Assembly (NCBI GenBank): GCA_002256685.1
Contig: NQJH01000317.1
Location: 1 to 5,030 of the forward strand
DNA from: Methylococcaceae bacterium NSP1-2
GTDB taxonomy: Bacteria; Pseudomonadota; Gammaproteobacteria; Methylococcales; Methylomonadaceae
DNA length: 5,030 nucleotides
Direction of reading: 5' to 3'
In this document: in pieces, positions 1-5,030 of the stretch
How positions within the stretch are numbered: the stretch's first letter is position 1
Layout of the letters: each line of letters starts with the position of its first letter
Position numbers and translations under genes: made by a program
The notes under the pieces: model-generated
What the model was told of the DNA's origin: nothing
Seen by the model: only the letters and a program-made list of their open reading frames with translations
Databases searched by the model: none

Positions 1-951
1 GCGGGTGAAGCCTGTACACGGCACATTGTTCAGCAACATCACGACACCTTACCTACTGCTACGTTACACAATGAATACGGCCCAACCGAAGCCACGGTAT
101 GGAGTAGCGTCTACACACTTAAAGAGCCGCCTGCGAGTAACACGGTCGCCATTGGTAAACCCATCAACAACACACAAATCTATATTTTAAATCCTGCATT
201 GCAAATTGTCCCCGTCGGCGTTATCGGTGAAATTTATATCGGTGGGGCAGGGATTACGCGGGGTTATTTGCATCAACCCACCTTAACCGCTGAAAAATTT
301 GTGCCAAATCCGTTTAATGCTTCAGGTGAGCGTTTGTATAAAACAGGTGATTTAGCCTATTACCAAACAGACGGTACGATTGAGTTTTGCGGACGTTGTG
401 ACCAACAAATCAAATTACGCGGCTATCGTATTGAATGCGGCGAAATTGAAAATTGTTTATTGCAACAAACTACTGTGAAAGAAGCCGTTGTGTTAGTTCG
501 TGAAGACCGTTTAGTCGCATACCTCATTGCAAAAACCGATGCGGTATTAGACGCAACGATGCTTAAAAATCAACTCAGAACCAGCCTGCCAGAATACATG
601 ATTCCCAGTGTTTTTATATTTTTGGATGCTATGCCGTTAAACGCTAACGGTAAAGTGGATCGTCGTGTTTTGCTTACGTTTGAATCGCAAACCGCACCCG
701 TTACCACTGAATCCGTTGCGCCTAGAGATGAAGCCGAAGAAGCCATTGCGCAAATCTGGCGGGAAATATTGGGCGTGGAATCTTTAGGTATTCATGATGA
801 TTTTTTTGAACTCGGCGGACATTCCTTATCAGGCGTACAGGTCGTGGCAAGAATCCAAGAATCATTTGGTATTGATGTTCCTGTCAATGTGCTGTTTGAA
901 GCCCCGACGATTGCTGAATTTGTCGATAGAGTGGCGGAATATCAGAACTAA
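1..951 (+). CDS. NRPS subunit, 3' end: adenylation domain (C-terminal half) plus terminal carrier protein
   Basis: The frame is open from base 1 to the TAA at 949-951, so this is the C-terminal 316 residues of a larger NRPS whose start lies outside the window. Visible A-domain motifs, in local residue numbers, are A5 NEYGPTE (24-30), A6 GEIYIGGAGITRGYL (76-90), A7 YKTGDL (113-118), A8 with GR.D..IKLRG.RIE..EIE (131-150), A9 LPEYMIPS (196-203) and A10 NGKVDRR with catalytic Lys218. A carrier domain follows, with DDFFELGGHSL, where Ser275 (codon 823-825) is the phosphopantetheine site. From family knowledge, it activates an amino acid as an AMP ester and loads it on the PCP thiol. The protein stops about 40 residues after that serine, with no epimerase, thioesterase or long docking tail. 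The chain must therefore pass to another subunit, plausibly the one starting at 2730. Substrate-pocket residues readable here are Glu322, Val330 and Trp331 (GrsA numbering, my alignment), which are not enough to name the substrate. Confidence 0.96.
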   Translation, partial: AGEACTRHIVQQHHDTLPTATLHNEYGPTEATVWSSVYTLKEPPASNTVAIGKPINNTQIYILNPALQIVPVGVIGEIYIGGAGITRGYLHQPTLTAEKFVPNPFNASGERLYKTGDLAYYQTDGTIEFCGRCDQQIKLRGYRIECGEIENCLLQQTTVKEAVVLVREDRLVAYLIAKTDAVLDATMLKNQLRTSLPEYMIPSVFIFLDAMPLNANGKVDRRVLLTFESQTAPVTTESVAPRDEAEEAIAQIWREILGVESLGIHDDFFELGGHSLSGVQVVARIQESFGIDVPVNVLFEAPTIAEFVDRVAEYQN

Positions 952-993
952 ATGACTGCATCATTTCCACGCTCTGGTTTAAGTTAAGCAATT

Positions 994-1055
994 AGTAGGA
1001 GTCCAATAGCTTTAGCTATTGGCTAGAAAATAGCTAAAGCTATTGGACTCCTACT
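994..1055. repeat. Perfect 27-bp inverted repeat with 8-nt loop; palindromic repeat or MITE-like element
   Basis: Bases 994-1020 and 1029-1055 are exact reverse complements, separated by ggctagaa (1021-1028). The left arm is itself almost fully palindromic: ccaatagct (1003-1011) and agctattgg (1014-1022) pair around tt. The right arm holds aatagct/agctatt (1029-1035 and 1038-1044) around aa. The element can fold either as one long stem or as two small hairpins. A 3-bp direct repeat, tta, flanks it (992-994 and 1055-1057), which could be a target duplication or chance. No T-run follows the stem, so it is not a typical intrinsic terminator, though a structure this stable between two genes could still affect mRNA decay or readthrough. 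I infer a non-autonomous palindromic repeat with further copies elsewhere in the genome. Confidence 0.85.
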
Positions 1056-1108
1056 TAAGTGACACTCTGGCGTTGGAACTATAAAAAACAACCCAATAAA
1101 AACTAACT

Positions 1109-2590
1109 ATGAACAACCAAACCCTATACCGTTTAGCCGATTCCACCGCTGTAGAAGCCTTAGTCGATAATTGGGTCGCGTGGCCACACACATTTTCACC
1201 CGTGGCTTACAGTCTGCACATGCTCAATTATCAGAAAAAAGCCATCAGCTCGTATTTACAAAATCCAGACATACACGTTAAAGCCAGTAGCAATCCTAAA
1301 TTATTAGGCGGTGCGTTTGTTAATATTCCTGTGCATCGTGCGCCAGAAATTCAACAAATGCTGGCAACGATGGAAGGCGAACACGGCAATAATTTACAAC
1401 TGGCGCAAGATTTAATTGATTTTCAAAATTTGCTCGATAAAGAAGCCTTAGGGCAAAGTCTGGAAAGCTATTATGAAAAAATGCCTGAATCCTTAAAAGG
1501 CTATGTTGAACTGCTCTACGATTATCACAGCCGCCCGATAGTGCGTTGTATTGAAAGCCTGTTTTATAAAAGCCCGTATTATAAAAAGCAGTTGCAATCA
1601 TTGCGTTTGTTCACCCAAACCCACGACCGCGCTCGTGATTATTACATGAGTACGCCACGGCTTGCCGAAGACCATACCATTGAATGGAACTGCCCCTTTA
1701 CTGAATCACATATTGATGAACTGTTTAAACTCGATATAGAGCCAAAACCGTTAGCGACTATTCGTGAACTATTAGGTTTGGATAAAAATGACGATGAAAA
1801 GTTATTAACTTTGCTATCCGATCAAGCCCCAAACATAACCGAAAATTGGCAAGGCGACGGTATTCGTGTGCGTTATTTAGGTCATGCCAGTGTGTTGGTT
1901 GAATTTAACGGTATCGCTATTTTGATTGATCCGTTTATTGCCGTACAACCCAGTGAAGGCGGTATAGATCGCTACACCTTTCAAGATTTACCCGCGCGTA
2001 TTGATTATGTGCTGATTACTCATGTTCATCATGACCACTATGTGTTTGAAACCTTATTACGGCTACGGCACAGAATCGGTTGTTTAGTCGTGCCTAAATG
2101 CTCAGGCATTTTTTATGGCGATATTTCGCTGAAATTACTGGCGCGTGAAATGGGCTTTAATAAGGTAGTCGAAGTTGAACCGCTGGATTCCATTGCTTTA
2201 AACGGCGGTGAAATTATTGCCGCACCGTTTTTAGGTGAACATAACGATTTGCCGCACGCCAAAAGCGGCTATTTAATCCGCGCAGGGCAACAACAAATTT
2301 TGTTTGCCGCTGATTCTAATTGTCTGGATAAACGGATGTACGACAACCTGTGCGCCAACTTGGGCGCGATAAACGTCGTCTTTTTAGGCATGGAATGTGT
2401 CGGTGCGCCGCTTTATTGGGTTTATGGTCCACTACTGCCTAAATTACCTGATCGTAAACAATGTGAATCACGGCGTTCCAAAGGCAGTAATGCAGAAGCA
2501 GCATGCAGTTGCTTGAATCCGTGCAGAGTAATCAAGTGTATATCTACGCGGTCGGTCGAGAGCCGTGGTTGCAATATTTTATGGCATTAG
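1109..2590 (+). CDS. CmlA-like diiron beta-hydroxylase (MBL fold), C-terminus lost to a frameshift
   Basis: Starting at ATG 1109 (no clear Shine-Dalgarno), an N-terminal domain of about 245 residues precedes a metallo-beta-lactamase fold that begins near YLGHASVLVEFNG (256-268). Metal ligands visible are the THVHHDH motif (His305, His307, Asp309, His310), Glu377 in FLGEHND, and Asp402 in FAADSN. From memory, CmlA of chloramphenicol biosynthesis binds its diiron site with His305, His307, Asp309, His310, Glu377 and Asp403, so position and spacing match almost exactly. Glu377 instead of a ligand His separates this oxygenase family from hydrolytic MBL enzymes. The family hydroxylates the beta carbon of an amino acid held on an NRPS carrier protein, which fits the NRPS genes on both sides. 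Up to about Ala465 the protein follows the family. The last 28 residues before the TGA at 2588-2590 are out-of-frame sequence rich in Cys and Arg. If real, the product lacks the conserved C-terminal part and may be inactive. Confidence 0.88.
   Translation: MNNQTLYRLADSTAVEALVDNWVAWPHTFSPVAYSLHMLNYQKKAISSYLQNPDIHVKASSNPKLLGGAFVNIPVHRAPEIQQMLATMEGEHGNNLQLAQDLIDFQNLLDKEALGQSLESYYEKMPESLKGYVELLYDYHSRPIVRCIESLFYKSPYYKKQLQSLRLFTQTHDRARDYYMSTPRLAEDHTIEWNCPFTESHIDELFKLDIEPKPLATIRELLGLDKNDDEKLLTLLSDQAPNITENWQGDGIRVRYLGHASVLVEFNGIAILIDPFIAVQPSEGGIDRYTFQDLPARIDYVLITHVHHDHYVFETLLRLRHRIGCLVVPKCSGIFYGDISLKLLAREMGFNKVVEVEPLDSIALNGGEIIAAPFLGEHNDLPHAKSGYLIRAGQQQILFAADSNCLDKRMYDNLCANLGAINVVFLGMECVGAPLYWVYGPLLPKLPDRKQCESRRSKGSNAEAACSCLNPCRVIKCISTRSVESRGCNILWH
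2491..2510 (+). other. Frameshift site inside the CmlA-like gene
   Basis: Homology runs in the frame of 1109 up to the gaagcagca codons (Asn-Ala-Glu-Ala-Ala, ending at 2503). It resumes in the frame of atgcagttgctt (2503 on), which is the -1 frame. The downstream frame has a TAA at 2488-2490, so the switch lies between 2491 and about 2510. Loss of one base (or 3n+1 bases) explains it. The local sequence, gcagaagcagcatgcag, is repetitive but has no homopolymer and no X-XXY-YYZ slippery heptamer, so programmed frameshifting is unlikely. A recent mutation or an assembly error is more likely. Confidence 0.85.
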
Positions 2591-2715
2591 AACCTGAAGA
2601 GGATGATGTCTATATTCAAGAAATTAACAAGCTATTAGAACCGTGTAAAAACAAGGGCTTCATCGATGCCAGACGCTTGTATGGGCATGATGAAATTTTC
2701 TTATCTTTAGACTAA
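2503..2715 (+). pseudogene. C-terminal fragment of the CmlA-like beta-hydroxylase, in the shifted frame
   Basis: This 70-residue stretch completes the preceding gene rather than being a gene of its own. It carries VYIYAVGREPWLQY, matching the YAxGxEPWL.Y element that I recall near the C-terminus of CmlA-family proteins, and an acidic tail ending RRLYGHDEIFLSLD. Joined to residues 1-465 it gives a protein of about 535 residues, the usual CmlA length of roughly 530. The ATG at 2503 has no ribosome binding site and lies inside the upstream reading frame. The TAA at 2713-2715 is followed 14 bases later by the next NRPS start, as expected for an operon with an originally intact gene. Confidence 0.85.
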
Positions 2716-2717
2716 TC

Positions 2718-2722
2718 TGAGG
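2718..2722 (+). promoter_or_regulatory. Ribosome binding site for the downstream NRPS gene
   Basis: TGAGG ends 7 bases before the ATG at 2730 and 7 bases after the stop codon of the CmlA-like gene. It supports 2730 as the true start and translation from the same transcript as the hydroxylase. Confidence 0.6.
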
Positions 2723-2729
2723 TTCCACT

Positions 2730-4058
2730 ATGCAATCTTCGCCACAGTCAGCTACAAAAAACCGCGCTCAACTGATTTTACAACTGAAAAAAAACGCCAA
2801 TTCAGTTAATGCCCACATCAAAAAACACCCTGCCACACAGCCCGCGCCCTTGTCTTATTCACAAGAGCGGTTGTGGATTATGTCGCAATTAGAACCGAAT
2901 AGCCCCATTTACAACATGGCTGGCGCGATACAACTAAATGGCGTATTAAACACCGTTGCTCTGCAACAAAGTTTGAATGAAGTGCTACGCCGACATGACA
3001 TTTTACGCAGTCGCTTTGTCGAAGAAAATAATCGCACGGTTCAGCGTGTCGTTCACAACAAGTCGTTACTTTTTAAACAGTTAGATTTAAGCAATGCCGT
3101 CGAACAACAGCGACTATTTGATCACTGTGCGCAAGATTTTATTCGCTTGCCGTTTAATCTGAGTAAGGGTTTACCGTTACGCGCTTTGCTCACTACGCTG
3201 AATACCCAGCAACATATTTTATTAATTAGTCTGCATCATATTGTCGCCGACCGTTGGTCAGTGAGTTTGTTAATGGGTGAAATTGCCGTGTTGTATGCTG
3301 GATTTACGCAAGGCACGCCCTCGACATTAATGGAGTTACCGATTCAGTATGCTGATTTTTCACTCTGGCAACGTCAACAAAACGAAACCGTGGAAAAACA
3401 TCGGTTGTATTGGCAACAAAAACTTCAACACGCGCCGCCGTTATTAGAATTACCGACTGATAGACCCAGACCACCGATACAAAGTTATCACGGTAATACG
3501 GTGGCGTTTGAATTATCACAACCCTTAAGTGCCACGCTAACCGTATTAGCCAAACAAAAAAATGTCACGCTGTTTATGATAATGGCGGCGGCGTTTAGTG
3601 TGTTGCTATCGCGTTATAGTCATCATAAAGACCTAACTATCGGTTATCCAAGCGCAGGACGCAATCAAGCGCAAACCGCCAATTTAATTGGTTTTTTTGT
3701 TAATACGTTGGTGTTACGTTGTCATTTGCAAGACGATATGCCGTTTAGTCAGTATCTTAAACACCTTCGTGACCAAGCCTTACAAGACCAAGCCCATGCT
3801 GAACTGACTTTTGGGCAAATCGTAGAAGCGATAAATCCTGTGCGTCATGCCGAACACGCGCCGTTATTTCAAGTCATGTTAGCGGTACAAAATGTGCCAA
3901 CGACTGCGTTGCAACTCGCCGATTTAACCGTGACCCCGTTGACCTTGGCGAATGAAGTGTCGCAATTTGATTTAACCTTATTTGTCGAACACGTTGATGG
4001 CAAATTACAGGGTTTTTGTTTGATGCTTCTACCATCGAAAATATGGCAGAACACCTGA
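2730..4058 (+). CDS. NRPS condensation domain (LCL-like), N-terminal part of a subunit whose frame is broken
   Basis: The ATG at 2730 has a TGAGG site upstream. About 40 residues of polar, Lys-rich leader (a possible docking helix) precede the C domain. Core motifs are C1 LSYSQERLW (41-49), C2 RRHDILRSRF, C3 HHIVADRWS with catalytic His170 and Asp174, C4 YADFSLW (207-213), C5 IGFFVNTL (320-327), and TFGQIVEAI followed by HAPLFQVM (from 376). From family knowledge this domain joins the donor acyl chain on an upstream PCP to the acceptor amino acid on its own module. Because it opens the protein, its donor must come from another subunit, most simply the PCP ending at 951. C3 has Arg175 where Gly is usual (HHxxxDGWS). 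After Gly428-Phe429 the reading leaves the family, and 13 unrelated residues lead to a TGA at 4056-4058. The C domain is nearly complete, lacking only its last strand and helix. Confidence 0.92.
   Translation: MQSSPQSATKNRAQLILQLKKNANSVNAHIKKHPATQPAPLSYSQERLWIMSQLEPNSPIYNMAGAIQLNGVLNTVALQQSLNEVLRRHDILRSRFVEENNRTVQRVVHNKSLLFKQLDLSNAVEQQRLFDHCAQDFIRLPFNLSKGLPLRALLTTLNTQQHILLISLHHIVADRWSVSLLMGEIAVLYAGFTQGTPSTLMELPIQYADFSLWQRQQNETVEKHRLYWQQKLQHAPPLLELPTDRPRPPIQSYHGNTVAFELSQPLSATLTVLAKQKNVTLFMIMAAAFSVLLSRYSHHKDLTIGYPSAGRNQAQTANLIGFFVNTLVLRCHLQDDMPFSQYLKHLRDQALQDQAHAELTFGQIVEAINPVRHAEHAPLFQVMLAVQNVPTTALQLADLTVTPLTLANEVSQFDLTLFVEHVDGKLQGFCLMLLPSKIWQNT
4010..4016 (+). other. Frame break between C and A domains, on a G-GGT-TTT heptamer
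   Basis: In the frame of 2730 the codons are cag ggt ttt tgt. The NRPS homology continues in the -1 frame as ggg ttt ttg ttt gat (Gly-Phe-Leu-Phe-Asp), then Ala-Ser-Thr-Ile-Glu-Asn. Bases 4010-4016 (gggtttt) fit the X-XXY-YYZ slippery rule in the correct phase, so a -1 slip would restore the fusion. Against this, C domains usually have a stretch like xEYNxxLFD here. Simple slippage would leave the protein about six residues short, so a deletion of roughly 16-19 bases (3n+1) at the T-run explains the sequence better. No strong downstream stem or upstream Shine-Dalgarno stimulator is obvious. Confidence 0.75.
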
Positions 4059-5030
4059 CAACGCTATTAGAAAGTATTGTTAGCAGTCCAAACGCGCCAC
4101 TGAAACAATTAGCCATTCTCAGTAAACAACAGCAACAACAATTATTAGCATGGCAACCGCCCGTCTCAAAAGAAGCACAGCCGTTATTAATCCATCAATT
4201 ATTTGAACAATTAGCAGACGCTAATCCAGATAAACCTGCATTGGCATTTGCGGGGCAAACTTTAAGCTATCAACAACTGAATCAACGGGCAAATCAATTA
4301 GCGCATTATTTACGCGCTCAAGGCATGGGTGCAGAAAGTCGTATCGGTGTCAGTGCGATACGTTCAGCGGAATTAATTATTGCCTTATTAGCGGTGTTAA
4401 AAGCAGGGGCGGCGTATATTCCGTTAGACCCCGATTATCCGCAACAACGCTTAGACTATATTATCGACAATGCGGGGATAGATTTATTACTCACGCAAAC
4501 GCCGTTATTGGCTAAATTTTCCACGCAACGCACGGTGTGTATTGAGCAATCATTTACTGATTATTCGCTAGCATCGCCAACGCCCATTACCACGTTACAA
4601 AACACTGCCTACATTATTTACACCTCAGGTTCGACAGGGCAACCGAAAGGCGCGTTAATCAGTCAGGGTAATTTACTGCATTCCACCCTAGCTCGACATC
4701 ATTATTATCAAGAGCCGCTGAGCTGTTTTTTGCTGTTATCTTCGTTTGCGTTTGATAGCTCAGTTGCAGGTATTTTTTGGACGCTCAGTCAAGGCGGGTG
4801 TTTATGTCTGCCGCAACAGAATGACTTAACCCATCCAGCCGCTTTAGCAAAACTGATTCATCAACAACAAGTCAGTCATTTATTAGCCTTGCCGTCTTTT
4901 TATACCGCCATTATTAATGATAGCGGCGTGGCGTTATTGGGTTCGCTGAAAGTGGTGATTGTCGCGGGTGAAGCCTGTTCCAGCACGGTGGCGAATAACC
5001 ACCATGAAAAATTACCAGCGGTTAAATTTT
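4043..5030 (+). CDS. NRPS adenylation domain, N-terminal half (continues past window; shifted frame)
   Basis: The frame stays open to the window end. Homology begins near 4013 (C-domain tail LFDASTIENMAEHL), and the first in-frame ATG is 4043, which overlaps the upstream reading frame by 16 bases and has no clear ribosome binding site. Motifs by position: A1 LSYQQLNQRANQLAHYL (from 4262), A2 LKAGAAYIPLD (from 4397), the ATP-binding P-loop A3 AYIIYTSGSTGQPKG (4607-4651), A4 FAFDSSVAGIFW (4745-4780), and the AGEAC strand (from 4964) where the window stops before A5. Pocket residues by my alignment to GrsA are Asp235, Ser236, Ala239, possibly Ala278, Ile299 and Ala301. Asp235 indicates an alpha-amino acid, but I cannot name it. 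This was most likely the second domain of the subunit starting at 2730. As given it is either a detached fragment, a coupled separate protein, or the result of a sequence error. Confidence 0.88.
   Translation, partial: MAEHLTTLLESIVSSPNAPLKQLAILSKQQQQQLLAWQPPVSKEAQPLLIHQLFEQLADANPDKPALAFAGQTLSYQQLNQRANQLAHYLRAQGMGAESRIGVSAIRSAELIIALLAVLKAGAAYIPLDPDYPQQRLDYIIDNAGIDLLLTQTPLLAKFSTQRTVCIEQSFTDYSLASPTPITTLQNTAYIIYTSGSTGQPKGALISQGNLLHSTLARHHYYQEPLSCFLLLSSFAFDSSVAGIFWTLSQGGCLCLPQQNDLTHPAALAKLIHQQQVSHLLALPSFYTAIINDSGVALLGSLKVVIVAGEACSSTVANNHHEKLPAVKF

Noticed and set aside
5..190. Short + strand reading frame at the left edge
   Set aside because: It overlaps, out of frame, the A-domain coding sequence containing NEYGPTE, which is open from base 1.
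994..1055. Intrinsic (Rho-independent) terminator for the upstream NRPS gene
   Set aside because: The stem is long and perfect and is followed by taagtgacac rather than a T-run. Its repeat-like nested structure fits a palindromic element better.
1043..1108. Promoter upstream of the CmlA-like gene (ttggac at 1043, ctataa near 1079)
   Set aside because: The spacing between these boxes is too long for a sigma-70 promoter, and ttggac belongs to the palindrome arm.
1320..1601. Minus-strand reading frame of 93 codons
   Set aside because: It lies entirely antisense to the conserved N-terminal domain of the CmlA-like gene, and no recognisable motif or ribosome binding site was found.
1109..2590. 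Beta-lactamase or UlaG-type lactonase
   Set aside because: The MBL motif is present, but the large N-terminal domain, Glu377 at the third metal motif and the NRPS context fit the CmlA oxygenase family better.
2503..2715. Independent small gene of 70 codons
   Set aside because: Its sequence completes the CmlA-like protein, and it has no ribosome binding site. It is the out-of-frame tail of a broken gene.
3304..4116. Minus-strand reading frames opposite the condensation domain
   Set aside because: They are antisense to well-conserved C-domain motifs (C4, C5 and later) and show no protein features of their own.

Overview
The window is a piece of a nonribosomal peptide synthetase (NRPS) cluster, with everything read on the + strand. 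It is moderately AT-rich, with Leu mostly TTA and weak ribosome binding sites. By eye this suggests a gammaproteobacterium of the filamentous sulfur-bacteria type (Beggiatoa/Thiothrix-like). That placement is a low-confidence guess, and a cyanobacterium is the main alternative.

Layout: (1) 1-951 is the 3' end of an NRPS gene: the C-terminal half of an adenylation (A) domain from just before motif A5, then a peptidyl carrier protein (PCP), then an immediate stop with no thioesterase. (2) 952-1108 is a short gap holding a perfect 27-bp inverted repeat (994-1055), probably a small mobile or REP-like palindrome. (3) 1109-2715 encodes an approximately 535-residue protein of the CmlA family. These are diiron beta-hydroxylases built on a metallo-beta-lactamase fold that act on PCP-tethered amino acids. 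As given, the frame is broken near 2491-2510, so the last ~70 residues (2503-2715) lie in another frame. (4) 2730-4058 is an LCL-like condensation (C) domain that opens the next NRPS subunit. Its frame breaks at about 4010-4020. (5) From about 4013 (first in-frame ATG 4043) to the window end, the following A domain continues in the -1 frame through motifs A1-A4, then runs off the edge.

Working together: the upstream subunit loads and activates an amino acid on its terminal PCP. The CmlA-like enzyme would beta-hydroxylate an amino acid while it is bound to a carrier protein. The C domain of the downstream subunit would take over the chain in trans and join it to the residue chosen by the second A domain. 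The two A domains look like close paralogues: the window begins and ends at equivalent points of the A fold.

The most notable points are the CmlA-type assignment (likely to be mis-annotated as a generic MBL hydrolase), two reading-frame breaks of the same sign in adjacent genes (the second on a canonical slippery heptamer, though more likely a small deletion), and the nested palindrome. No RNA gene, CRISPR array or transposase gene is visible.
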